Shown here piece by piece: positions 26,429 to 34,580 of a DNA stretch of 64,000 nucleotides. How positions within the stretch are numbered: the first letter of the stretch is position 1; every line of letters begins with the position of its first letter. The position numbers were made by a program, and so were the translations under genes. The DNA is taken from NCBI GenBank assembly GCA_041390105.1, contig JAWKQO010000001.1, positions 1,490,001 to 1,554,000 on the forward strand, written 5' to 3'. Under the pieces are notes generated by a model that was given only the letters and a program-made list of their open reading frames with translations, was not told where the DNA came from and did not search any database. This DNA is from Gemmatimonadota bacterium (GTDB lineage: Bacteria; Gemmatimonadota; Gemmatimonadetes; Longimicrobiales; Gaopeijiaceae).

Positions 26429-28075
26429 ATGAGCCGAAGCCCCACCGCACGCCGGTCCCATGGCCCCAGGCACAGGATGGGAGGTGGCCGAACCGGCAGG
26501 TGGACAGGCGGAGCAGCCCACGTCCTGCTCGTCTGGGTGATGGGCACCACTCCTCTCTGCGCTCAGACCACAGACGGCTTGGCCAGCGCATCGATTGCCG
26601 ACCTCAACGCGGCCTTCGAGGCTGGCACCCTGACCGCCGAACGCCTCGTGCGCATGTCCCTGGCGCGCATCGAGGCCTATGATGCCGCGGGTCCAGCGCT
26701 GGGTGCCGTCCTCTGGCTGAACCCGCACGCACTCGAGACCGCTCGGGCGCTGGATCGGGAGCGCCGTGAACGCGGACCGCGCTCCGCGCTCCACGGCATT
26801 CCGGTTGTGCTCAAGGACAACATCGACACGGCCGACCTGCCCACCACGGCCGGGTCGTCCCTGCTGCTGGGCTCGATCCCCCCCGACGACGCCTTCCTCG
26901 TGCAACGGCTGCGGGCCGCCGGCGCCATCGTGCTCGCCAAGGTCAACCTGAGCGAGCTCGCCTCGGGCGTCACGTTGAGCTCGGTGGCTGGCCCCATGAG
27001 GAACCCGCACGACCCCAGCCGCTCCCCTTCGGGATCGTCGGGAGGGACGGGAGTCGCCATCGCGGCCGCCTACGCACCGATCGGATTCGGAACGGACACG
27101 GGGGGCTCCGTGCGGGGCCCGTCGACCGCCAACGGCATCGTGGGCCTGAAGCCGACGATGGGGCTGCTCAGTCGAGACGGAATCGTCCCGCTGGCGCTTT
27201 CGTTCGACGTGCCGGGCCCCATGGCTCGCCAGGTGGCGGACATTGCCGCGGTCCTGAACGTCGTGACCGCCGTGGACGCGGCCGACCCGGTCACCCAGAC
27301 GGGCGCCGGCTCGAGCCGAGTCGACTTCACATCGTTTCTCGACGCCAAAGCGCTGGCAGGAGCCCGTATCGGGGTGGCCCGCGACTTCTTCGGCCAGGAC
27401 GCCGAAGTGGACTGGATCATGGAGGCGTCGTTGCAAGCCATGCGCGACGCCGGCGCCACCGTGGTGGACGTTCGCCTTCCCCGCTGGCTGCTCCAGTCCA
27501 AGGAGGAGTGGTACACGACCATCCGCTGGCGGGAGTTCCGGGCTCAGATCCCGACCTACCTGTCGACGTTGGACGCGGGCTACCCTCGTACGCTCGCCGA
27601 GATGATCGAGCGCTCGCAACGACTGACCTCGCCCACGCCGGAAGGCCAGCAGCCCAATCCCACGCGGTGGGGACTGTTCCTCCAGGAGGAGGACAGCGGC
27701 ACCCTGCAGGACGCCGAATACGTGTCCGTCCGCGACCATGCGCTGCCGCTCATGCGCACGCTGATCGAGGGTCTCATGAACGGAGAAGGTCTCGACGTGA
27801 TCGTCTATCCCACCTCAGCGACCCGCCCGGGTCTGGTGACCGGTGGTGGGGGGGGCGGCCCCTCGGCCACCAACATCGCCAACCTGACGGGCTTCCCGGA
27901 CCTCATCGTCCCGGCCGGCTTCACCAGCGACCTGCTGCCCGTGGGGATGAGCTTTCTGGGGCGGCCATTCAGCGAGCCGCGCCTCCTGGCCCTGGGCTAC
28001 GCGTTCGAACAACGCACGCAGGCCCGTCGCGACCCGGCGCTCACTCCGCCGCTGCGTGGGGAGCGCATCCGCTGA
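26429..28075 (+). CDS. Amidase signature family enzyme, exported
   Basis: 548 residues from ATG 26429 with GGAGG 8 bases upstream. An atypically long basic N-region precedes the signal core (AAHVLLVWVMGTTPLCAQ). The Ser-cisSer-Lys triad is intact: K129 in PVVLKDNIDT, the cis-Ser in SPSGSSGGTG (about S203/204) and nucleophile S227 in GFGTDTGGSVRGPS. The family hydrolyses amides (amino-acid amides, aryl amides, peptides). A periplasmic location is less common than cytoplasmic GatA-like forms. It is divergent from the CocE hydrolase across 111 bases. A second exported amidase lies at 51726-53357; the two differ, so they are not a recent duplication. Confidence 0.93.
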   Translation: MSRSPTARRSHGPRHRMGGGRTGRWTGGAAHVLLVWVMGTTPLCAQTTDGLASASIADLNAAFEAGTLTAERLVRMSLARIEAYDAAGPALGAVLWLNPHALETARALDRERRERGPRSALHGIPVVLKDNIDTADLPTTAGSSLLLGSIPPDDAFLVQRLRAAGAIVLAKVNLSELASGVTLSSVAGPMRNPHDPSRSPSGSSGGTGVAIAAAYAPIGFGTDTGGSVRGPSTANGIVGLKPTMGLLSRDGIVPLALSFDVPGPMARQVADIAAVLNVVTAVDAADPVTQTGAGSSRVDFTSFLDAKALAGARIGVARDFFGQDAEVDWIMEASLQAMRDAGATVVDVRLPRWLLQSKEEWYTTIRWREFRAQIPTYLSTLDAGYPRTLAEMIERSQRLTSPTPEGQQPNPTRWGLFLQEEDSGTLQDAEYVSVRDHALPLMRTLIEGLMNGEGLDVIVYPTSATRPGLVTGGGGGGPSATNIANLTGFPDLIVPAGFTSDLLPVGMSFLGRPFSEPRLLALGYAFEQRTQARRDPALTPPLRGERIR

Positions 28076-28153
28076 CGCCTGCAGCCGACCGTGGATGACG
28101 ACGACGGCACCGCTGGCCCGCGACGCCGGCGCAGTAGGGCGTGCGCGCTTCGC

Positions 28154-28573
28154 TCAACGTGCGTTGGGGCACTCCACCAGGACCCGCAGCAGGTCCGCCT
28201 CGGTGACGATGCCCACCAGTACGTCCCCTTCAACGACGGGAAGGCACCCCAGATGCTCATCGAGCATGATGCGAGCGGCTTCGGCCACCGTGGCGTCTGG
28301 CACGGTGGTGCGCGCGGGTTTGTGCATGAGCGCCACGATGGGAGCGTCCATCAGTGGCCGGTCCGCGTCCACACGCGGCCCATGCTCGGTCAGTGACGAG
28401 ACCGACGCTTCAAGCACGTCGCGGTGGCTCACGACGCCGACGACACGGTTGGCACGATCCACCACGGGAACGTGCCGGATGTGCGCCCAGTCCATGATCT
28501 GACGGGCGGTGAACGCCTTCTTGTCCACCCGGATGCTGAACACCTTCCGGGACATCACGTCCTTGACCTTCAC
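28154..28573 (-). CDS. Two-CBS-domain protein
   Basis: 139 residues from GTG 28573, with AAAGGAG 9 bases upstream. The frame is open for about 2.8 kb more upstream, but that part is antisense to the VPS10 gene and is not coding. The protein is a plain tandem pair of CBS motifs: KVKDVMSRKVFSIRVDKKAF, then HIRHVPVVDRANRVVGVVSH and, in the second, HLGCLPVVEGDVLVGIVTE. Such pairs form a Bateman module that binds adenine nucleotides. Stand-alone two-CBS proteins act as energy sensors for partners that are often encoded elsewhere. No partner domain is present here. Confidence 0.9.
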   Translation of the reverse strand: MKVKDVMSRKVFSIRVDKKAFTARQIMDWAHIRHVPVVDRANRVVGVVSHRDVLEASVSSLTEHGPRVDADRPLMDAPIVALMHKPARTTVPDATVAEAARIMLDEHLGCLPVVEGDVLVGIVTEADLLRVLVECPNAR

Positions 28574-28879
28574 GTGCCTGGGCTCCTTTCCGGCCCCGAT
28601 CGCCCCGGCGCTCCCGAGCACGCCTTCCGCGCTCGGGCAGTGGCCGGTGCCTCTCGGTAGAGTTTCGGCAGAACCCGACGCAGCCTGAAGGAACCGCCTT
28701 ATCGTGCAACGACCAAGCCGGGTTTCCTCGCCCCCCGCCCCCCTCGCCGTTGCCCCGCACCGGCGGCCCCCACAGGTTGCCCCGGATCCCCCGACCGAGG
28801 GGACGAACCACCCTCGGACGCACGGGAGGCCGAGCTGCTCCGCTTCCCTGCATTCCCCAATCTCCAGGACCCGTCTCTC
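28574..28879. other. Intergenic region without a gene, C-rich
   Basis: 306 bases between the divergent CBS and VPS10 genes. It includes a C-rich run near 28725-28760 and the ribosome binding site of the CBS gene. I see no ORF with coding character, no clear promoter pair and no repeat. Confidence 0.5.
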
Positions 28880-31800
28880 GTGACGCGACTCCCACCGTTC
28901 CTCGCGAGCCTCGTGCTCCTCGGGTTCCTGCCGGCCAGCGGATCGGCGCAACGTGCGGCTCGGACGGAATCCCCCGTGGCAGACCCGGCGTTGTATTCCA
29001 CGATGGCCTGGCGGCTGGTCGGGCCATTCCGGGGCGGACGCTCCGTCGCCGTCGCAGGGGTCCGCGATCAGCCACAGACCTACTATTTCGGCGGAGTGGG
29101 CGGCGGCGTGTGGAAGACCAGCGACGCAGGCATCACCTGGACCAACATCAGCGACGGTCAGATCAGCACCGCGAGCGTGGGCGCGATCGCCGTCGCTCCC
29201 TCCGACCCCAACGTCGTCTACCTGGGCATGGGTGAGCATGCGCCGCGCGGCGTGACCACCAGCCACGGCGATGGCGTCTACCGGTCCACGGATGCGGGCA
29301 AGACCTGGACGCACCTGGGCCTCACGAGCACACGGGCCATCAGCCGCATCGTGGTCCACCCCCAGAATCCGGACGTGGTGTATGTCGCCGCGCAGGGAGC
29401 TCCCTATGGCCCCAGCGCGGAGCGGGGCATCTACCGCTCCCTGGACGGGGGCACGTCCTGGGAGAAGGTCCACTACGTCAGCGAGACCGCGGGCGCCAGT
29501 GAGCTCAGCATGGACCCGGCCAACCCGCGCATCCTCTACGCGGCCTTTTGGGATCATGTGCGTGAGCCGTGGGAGGTGCGCTCCGGGGGGCCCGGCAGCG
29601 GTCTCTGGAAGAGTACCGACGCCGGGACCACGTGGGCGAAGCTGGAGCGCGGGCTCCCAGCCCTGATGGGCAAGATCGGCGTGAGCGTGTCGGGCGCCAA
29701 TCCAGACATCGTCTACGCGATCGTGGAAGCCGAGCCCGAGGGTGGGGTCTTCCGTTCCGACGATGCCGGTGCGAGCTGGCGCCGCGTCAACAACGTGCGG
29801 GGTCTGCGCTCCAGGCCCTGGTACTACATGGAGATCTTCGCCGACCCCAACGACGAGAACACAGTCTACGCGCTGAACGCACCGCTCTGGAAGTCGATCG
29901 ACGGCGGCCGAACCTTCAGCTCGGTGTCGGTCGGCCACGGAGACACGCATGACCTGTGGATCCGCCCGGGCGATCCCGACAACCTCATCCTGGCCGACGA
30001 CGGCGGCGCGGAGATCACCTTCAACGGCGGAGAGAGCTGGTCGTCGATCATGAACCAGCCCACCGCCCAGTTCTATCGCGTCAACGCCGACAATCGGGTC
30101 CCCTACTGGATCTACGGCGGCCAACAGGACAACACCAGCGTCGCCATCAAGAGTCGCGACTTCGACGGAGCCATCGGGCCCGAGGACTTCCGCGCCTCGG
30201 CGGGCTGTGAGAGCGCGTGGGTGGCGTTCGACCCGGATCGGCCCCGCTTCCAGTACGGTGGGTGCTATCTGGGACAGATCAACGAGATCGACGACCTCCT
30301 GCAGACGAGTCGGAACGTGCAGGTACGTCCCGGCATGCCGGCTTCGATCCAACCCAAGGACATGCGCTACCGGTTCAACTGGAACGCGCCCATCGTGGTG
30401 AGCCCGTTCGATGGCAACGTGCTCTACCACGGCGGCAACCACCTGCTCATGTCCCGGGATCGCGGCACCTCCTGGACCGAGATCAGTCCAGACCTGACCA
30501 GGGACGACGAGACCAAGCAGGGCCCGGGCGGAACCCCGATCACCAACGAGGGCGCAGGCGGCGAGGTCTACGGCACCATCTACACGATCGCCCCGTCGCC
30601 GGTGGACCGGAATGTCATCTGGACGGGCTCGGACGACGGGCTGGTGCAGGTGACCCAGGACGGGGGTCGTACATGGACCAACGTCACGCCCGCCCTGCCG
30701 GAGGCCATGATCAACGCCGTGGAGGCGAGTCCGCACGAGGCAGGCGCCGCCTACATCGCGGTGACGCGCTACAAGTTCAACGACTTCGCACCCATGGCGT
30801 ACAAGACCACGGATTTCGGGCGCACCTGGACCGCCATCGCGGACGGGATCCCGGCCGAGCACTGGGTGCGCGTGATCCGTGAAGACAGCGAGCGCCGGGG
30901 CTTGCTGTATCTGGGTACCGAGCTCGGAATCTTCGTCTCGTTCGATGATGGAGCGCATTGGCAGAGCCTGCAGTTGGGCCTCCCTCTGACCCCGATCACC
31001 GATCTCAAGGTGCACCAGGGTGATCTTCTCGCCTCGACGCAGGGGCGCGCGTTCTGGGTGCTGGACGATCTCTCTCCGATCCGTCAGCTGCACGCCGCTC
31101 GGGCCGAGATCGCTGCCGCCGACGCGTGGCTGTTCCAGCCGCGGGACACCTATCGCCAGTTCCCGGGCGGAGGAGGCTTCGGTGGCGGCCGCGGCGCGGT
31201 GGGTTCGAACCCGCCCAGCGGCGTGGTCGTGCACTTCAAGCTGGCCGCCAGCGCAATCGACACCAGCGCCACTGCTGCGCCCATCACGCTGCAGTTCCTC
31301 GACGCAGAGGGAACGCTCATCCGTACGTTCACCACCCGACCCGGGGACGAGCCCGACGCCCCCAGCCGACTGGACGTGAAGGCGGGCATGAACAGGGTCG
31401 CGTGGAACCTGCGGCACGAGACGGTGCCCAACGTGGAGGGGCTGTTCACGTTCGGATCACGGGCGGGACGCATGGTCCCACCGGGGCAATACCGCGTGGT
31501 GCTGTCGCTGGGCGAGCGGGAACAGCTCGAGACCAGCGTGCGGGTGATGGACGTGCCGCAAGTGGCCGCCGAGGTCAACGCGGCGGACCACGCCGCGCGT
31601 GACCGACTGGCCCAGCAGATTCGGGACGAGCTGGTCGCACTGCACCAGAGCGTGAACACGCTGCAGGGAGTAAACGCGCAGGTCGAAGGCGCCGTGGACC
31701 GAACCAAGGAACACCCGCGCCGCGACACCATTCAAGCGGCCGCCCGCATGCTCGCAGACAGCATCCAGGCCGTCGATTCGATGCTGGTCAACCGGAACTG

Positions 31801-32056
31801 GACCACCGGCCAGGATCCGACCGTCTTCCCCACGCGCCTCAACCAGTTCTTCCTCTACCTGCGAAGCGCGGTGGATGGCATGCCCGGGGCCCCCACGCAG
31901 GGGATGCTCGATCAGTTCCGGGAGCTCACCGAGGAGTGGCGCACCTACCGCTCCCGCATCGATTGGATTCTGGGTCCGGGCGTCGGCGGCTTCAACGAGC
32001 TGCTGGATTCCCTCGGCGTGAAGGCAGTAGAGGTGGGAAGGCGGGTGGTGAGCTGA
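28880..32056 (+). CDS. VPS10/BNR-repeat (sortilin-like) secreted protein
   Basis: 1058 residues from GTG 28880; ribosome site weak (AGGA at 12 bases). The signal peptide is residues 1-23 (cut near GSAQ). At least ten Asp-boxes of the S-x-D-x-G-x-x-W type are readable, for example KTSDAGITW, RSTDAGKTW, RSLDGGTSW, KSTDAGTTW, MSRDRGTSW, VTQDGGRTW and KTTDFGRTW, which build a ten-bladed VPS10-like propeller over residues 30-720. A Gly-rich linker (GGGGFGGGRGAVG), a beta domain (PPGQYRVVLSLGERE) and a helical tail follow. Proteins of this kind are often named glycosyl hydrolase, but no catalytic residues support that; binding is more likely. It ends at a strong hairpin. Confidence 0.9.
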   Translation: MTRLPPFLASLVLLGFLPASGSAQRAARTESPVADPALYSTMAWRLVGPFRGGRSVAVAGVRDQPQTYYFGGVGGGVWKTSDAGITWTNISDGQISTASVGAIAVAPSDPNVVYLGMGEHAPRGVTTSHGDGVYRSTDAGKTWTHLGLTSTRAISRIVVHPQNPDVVYVAAQGAPYGPSAERGIYRSLDGGTSWEKVHYVSETAGASELSMDPANPRILYAAFWDHVREPWEVRSGGPGSGLWKSTDAGTTWAKLERGLPALMGKIGVSVSGANPDIVYAIVEAEPEGGVFRSDDAGASWRRVNNVRGLRSRPWYYMEIFADPNDENTVYALNAPLWKSIDGGRTFSSVSVGHGDTHDLWIRPGDPDNLILADDGGAEITFNGGESWSSIMNQPTAQFYRVNADNRVPYWIYGGQQDNTSVAIKSRDFDGAIGPEDFRASAGCESAWVAFDPDRPRFQYGGCYLGQINEIDDLLQTSRNVQVRPGMPASIQPKDMRYRFNWNAPIVVSPFDGNVLYHGGNHLLMSRDRGTSWTEISPDLTRDDETKQGPGGTPITNEGAGGEVYGTIYTIAPSPVDRNVIWTGSDDGLVQVTQDGGRTWTNVTPALPEAMINAVEASPHEAGAAYIAVTRYKFNDFAPMAYKTTDFGRTWTAIADGIPAEHWVRVIREDSERRGLLYLGTELGIFVSFDDGAHWQSLQLGLPLTPITDLKVHQGDLLASTQGRAFWVLDDLSPIRQLHAARAEIAAADAWLFQPRDTYRQFPGGGGFGGGRGAVGSNPPSGVVVHFKLAASAIDTSATAAPITLQFLDAEGTLIRTFTTRPGDEPDAPSRLDVKAGMNRVAWNLRHETVPNVEGLFTFGSRAGRMVPPGQYRVVLSLGEREQLETSVRVMDVPQVAAEVNAADHAARDRLAQQIRDELVALHQSVNTLQGVNAQVEGAVDRTKEHPRRDTIQAAARMLADSIQAVDSMLVNRNWTTGQDPTVFPTRLNQFFLYLRSAVDGMPGAPTQGMLDQFRELTEEWRTYRSRIDWILGPGVGGFNELLDSLGVKAVEVGRRVVS

Positions 32057-32065
32057 CGGCCCGGT

Positions 32066-32090
32066 GCCGGCAGGCAGCGTGCCTGCCGGC
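32066..32090. terminator. Perfect 11-bp hairpin between convergent genes
   Basis: GCCGGCAGGCA and TGCCTGCCGGC flank a 3-base GCG loop, 9 bases after the VPS10 stop and 29 bases before the stop of the convergent DoxX-like gene. It has no T-run but is very stable, and probably acts in both directions. Confidence 0.7.
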
Positions 32091-32119
32091 CCACCCACCC
32101 GCGGGACCCCGCGGGAACG

Positions 32120-32497
32120 TCACTCCGATCGCCTCTGACCCACCGCGCCCGACATGAACCAGGCGGCGCCGGCCAACGCCGTGTCCTTGAGCAGATTGCC
32201 CATGGACGCAGCCATCGCCATCTCATCGGCCGCACCCAGGACACCACGCAGGTGGATGCTGACGGCGAAGATGAGCAGCATCACCCCGAGAAGCCGGGTA
32301 GCCAGCACGGCCTCCCTCCCGGTGACGATCGCGGCGGTTGCCGCGATCAGGGCCAGGCCCGTCAGGTAGACCCAGACGACCCCGCCCGGAATGGGGACCA
32401 TGCCGGCCATCGCTGGACCGTTCATGAAGTGAAGTAGTCCGAAGACAGCCAGCGGGACGGCATACAGGACGCGACCTACCTTGGGCAAGGCTTCCAT
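32120..32497 (-). CDS. DoxX-like small membrane protein
   Basis: 125 residues from ATG 32497, with GGAGAG 6 bases upstream; an ATG 12 codons earlier lacks a ribosome site. Four membrane helices are visible: GRVLYAVPLAVFGLLHF, VWVYLTGLALIAATAAIV, LATRLLGVMLLIFAVSIHL and LKDTALAGAAWFMSGAV. The pattern and length fit the DoxX/DoxD-like superfamily, whose bacterial members are inner-membrane proteins sometimes linked to redox or sulfur stress. The MNGPAM stretch after helix 1 and a central Arg/His match loosely. An 18-bp perfect palindrome lies 93 bases upstream. Confidence 0.7.
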   Translation of the reverse strand: MEALPKVGRVLYAVPLAVFGLLHFMNGPAMAGMVPIPGGVVWVYLTGLALIAATAAIVTGREAVLATRLLGVMLLIFAVSIHLRGVLGAADEMAMAASMGNLLKDTALAGAAWFMSGAVGQRRSE

Positions 32498-32589
32498 CAG
32501 TGCTCTCCATCGCGAAGGGTGCGCCGCGGGCACCGGCAGGTCAGAGCCAACTCCCCCGAGTCACGCCGGTCCCCGCCGCCGGAGCCTAT

Positions 32590-32607
32590 TGATTCAAGCT
32601 TGAATCA
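32590..32607. promoter_or_regulatory. 18-bp perfect palindrome, candidate operator
   Basis: TGATTCAAGCTTGAATCA is perfectly self-complementary and AT-rich in GC-rich surroundings. It lies between the LytTR gene end (32656) and the DoxX-like gene start (32497, minus strand), where it could bind a dimeric winged-helix repressor. The regulator is unidentified. Confidence 0.6.
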
Positions 32608-32655
32608 TGGGACGCATCAGGCCCGGGAGCCAGACTTCGGCCCTGATCGGGTTCT

Positions 32656-33483
32656 TCAGCCCTTCCACTCCACCCCGAGCACCCGCTCCAGCTCCTCCCA
32701 CCGGCCCCGCGCCACCCGTAGACGCACGCCATCCGCCAACACCACGGCACCGCCGCCATCGCGTTCCCGGTCCAGGACCTGGATGCGGTCCAGGTTCACG
32801 ATGGTCGACCGATGGATGCGGTGGAACCGCCCGCGGGCCAGCATGTGCTCCAGCTCCTGCATCCGTCCACTGACCAGGTGGACCTTCCCCGCGGCATGGA
32901 CACGGAGCAGATCGCGATCGGCCTCGACCCAATCGATCTCGGCGACCTCGATCAGGGTGGTACGCGTCCCCACGCGCACGCCGATCCGTGCGGGTGGCGC
33001 TTCGGTCGGGGCGGGCACTCCAAGCACCGACCCCGCCTCGCCTTCGCGCAAGCGCACGCTCCGGATGAGGGCCTGCAATGTATCCGCGAGCCCCAGCGCC
33101 TCCTCGGCTTCCAGGCGCCGCAACGCCCGCTCCACTGCTGCCATGAAGCGTGGCCGTCCGAACGGCTTCATCACGTAGTCGAGGGCATGCACCTCGAAGG
33201 CACGCTGCGCGTACTCGTCGTGGGCAGTGACCAGCACGATGCCCGCTGGCACATCGCGGCCGAGCTCCTCGAGGACGGCGAAGCCGTCCAGGTCAGGCAT
33301 CTGCACATCGAGGAAGAGAAGGTCGGGCCCGAGCGCTCGTATGCGCTCCACGGCCTCGCGACCCGTCGTCGCTTCACCGATGACTTCGACGCGCGGTATC
33401 CGATCCAGAAAGGTGCGCACGGCTTCCCTGGCGGCGGGCTCGTCGTCGACGACCATTGCCCGAAACGTCCGCCCGGCGCTCAT
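32656..33483 (-). CDS. LytTR-family response regulator
   Basis: 275 residues. The receiver domain (about 8-125) has the acidic pair D13/D14, the phospho-acceptor D59 in LLFLDVQMPDLDG, the conserved Thr in IVLVTAHDEYA and Lys in YVMKPFG. The LytTR DNA-binding domain fills about residues 170-272 (IDWVEADRDLLRVHAAG, then RGRFHRIHRSTIVNLDRI). LytTR regulators bind direct repeats as dimers. The start overlaps the kinase stop by four bases (ATGA), so kinase and regulator are a co-translated pair. Targets are unknown; the surface protein genes at 34581-38026 in the same operon are the nearest candidates. Confidence 0.95.
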   Translation of the reverse strand: MSAGRTFRAMVVDDEPAAREAVRTFLDRIPRVEVIGEATTGREAVERIRALGPDLLFLDVQMPDLDGFAVLEELGRDVPAGIVLVTAHDEYAQRAFEVHALDYVMKPFGRPRFMAAVERALRRLEAEEALGLADTLQALIRSVRLREGEAGSVLGVPAPTEAPPARIGVRVGTRTTLIEVAEIDWVEADRDLLRVHAAGKVHLVSGRMQELEHMLARGRFHRIHRSTIVNLDRIQVLDRERDGGGAVVLADGVRLRVARGRWEELERVLGVEWKG

Positions 33484-34565
33484 TCGGCGTCCCGGTCCGG
33501 CTCCGCGGGAATCTCGATGCGCACACAGGTTCCACGACCGTCGGCGCTCTCCACCCGGAACGTGGCCTTGGGGCCATACGCATGCTGCAGGCGCTCCCGC
33601 GTGTTCCAGAGCCCGGTTCCACTGCCGGGAGCGGGAGTGGGATTCGACATCCCGGGGCCGTCGTCAATGACCTCCAAACGAAGGCGTCCGGCGTCCACCG
33701 CACCTGTGACCGTGACACGCCCCGCCCGCGCATCGGCGGACACCCCGTGGCGGATGGCGTTTTCAACCAGGGGCTGGAGGAGAAGCGGCGGCACTGCGCA
33801 CGAGCGAGCCTCGGGACTGGCATGCACGTCCAGCGTGAGCCGATCGGGGAAGCGAGCCTGCTCGATGGCGAGGTACGCCTGGACCATGGCCAGCTCGTCG
33901 CCCAGCGGAATGGACATCCGGTCCGTGGAGGCCCGCACGCGCTGGAAGAGCGCGCCGAGGTGATCCAGCAACGCGTCTGCTTCCTCATCGCGCCCCGAGC
34001 GCCACAGTTGACCGATCGTGTGCAGGGTGTTGAACAGGAAGTGGGGGCGGATCTGGGCGTTCAGCGCTTGGAAGCGCGCGTCCGACAGCTGCGCCTCCAG
34101 GCGGGCGACGCGCAGCTCACGCTCACGGCTGCTGCGGTAGTAACTCCAGGCCTGGGCCAGGGTGGCCGTGACCACGTAGACCGTCAACGCCACATGGACC
34201 CGGATGGTGCCCCAGAAGGCGGCCTGCCGAACCAGGGTTCCCCACCCGCCCCAGTTGCGCCCGGCCCACCAGAAGCCGAGCACGGTGAACAGATTCGCCA
34301 CCCACGCGCACAGGGGGATGGCGATCAGGTGGACCCAGGTGTTGCGCGCCCAACTCTGCCGGGTGACCGGAAGCCGTTCCACCAACGCGATGGCCAGCAG
34401 CGACACCGGGATCCAGGGAAGCCAGTTGATCAGCGCCGTACGCACGGCCGCGGTCAAGGCCACCGGGTTGCCCTGCATGGTCATCCCGAGTGCCGTCTGG
34501 CTCCCCAGCACCACGCCCACGAGCAGCCAGAAGGCCGCGACGCCGAACACCACGCGCCAGCTCAT
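33480..34565 (-). CDS. LytS-type sensor histidine kinase
   Basis: 361 residues. Four N-terminal membrane helices (residues 5-140: VVFGVAAFWLLVGVVLGS, LPWIPVSLLAIALVE, HLIAIPLCAWVANLFTVLGF, VALTVYVVTATLAQAW) form the sensor, with no large extracytoplasmic domain. A short coiled coil leads to the His_kinase domain with H175 in RPHFLFNTLHTI, then the ATPase boxes PLLLQPLVENAIRHG and VIDDGPGM and GTGLWNTRERL. It phosphorylates the LytTR regulator encoded next. It starts 15 bases behind the DUF5916 gene, so it is expressed with surface proteins. A membrane-embedded sensor suggests an envelope or lipid-soluble signal. Confidence 0.94.
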   Translation of the reverse strand: MSWRVVFGVAAFWLLVGVVLGSQTALGMTMQGNPVALTAAVRTALINWLPWIPVSLLAIALVERLPVTRQSWARNTWVHLIAIPLCAWVANLFTVLGFWWAGRNWGGWGTLVRQAAFWGTIRVHVALTVYVVTATLAQAWSYYRSSRERELRVARLEAQLSDARFQALNAQIRPHFLFNTLHTIGQLWRSGRDEEADALLDHLGALFQRVRASTDRMSIPLGDELAMVQAYLAIEQARFPDRLTLDVHASPEARSCAVPPLLLQPLVENAIRHGVSADARAGRVTVTGAVDAGRLRLEVIDDGPGMSNPTPAPGSGTGLWNTRERLQHAYGPKATFRVESADGRGTCVRIEIPAEPDRDAE

Positions 34566-34580
34566 GGACGGTGCACTCCC

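Noticed and set aside
26318..27739. Minus-strand extension of the CocE hydrolase frame
   Set aside because: It is antisense to the amidase; the Tat signal and ribosome site fix the start at 26317.
28574..31417. Long minus-strand open frame (over 1000 residues) upstream of and continuous with the CBS gene
   Set aside because: It runs antisense to the well-supported VPS10/BNR gene, has Arg/Val/His-rich low-information composition and no domain; only the last 139 residues from GTG 28573 are real.
28880..32056. Annotation of the BNR proteins as glycosyl hydrolases
   Set aside because: Asp-box repeats are present but no sialidase arginine triad or acid pair can be identified, so the binding-type VPS10 call was preferred.
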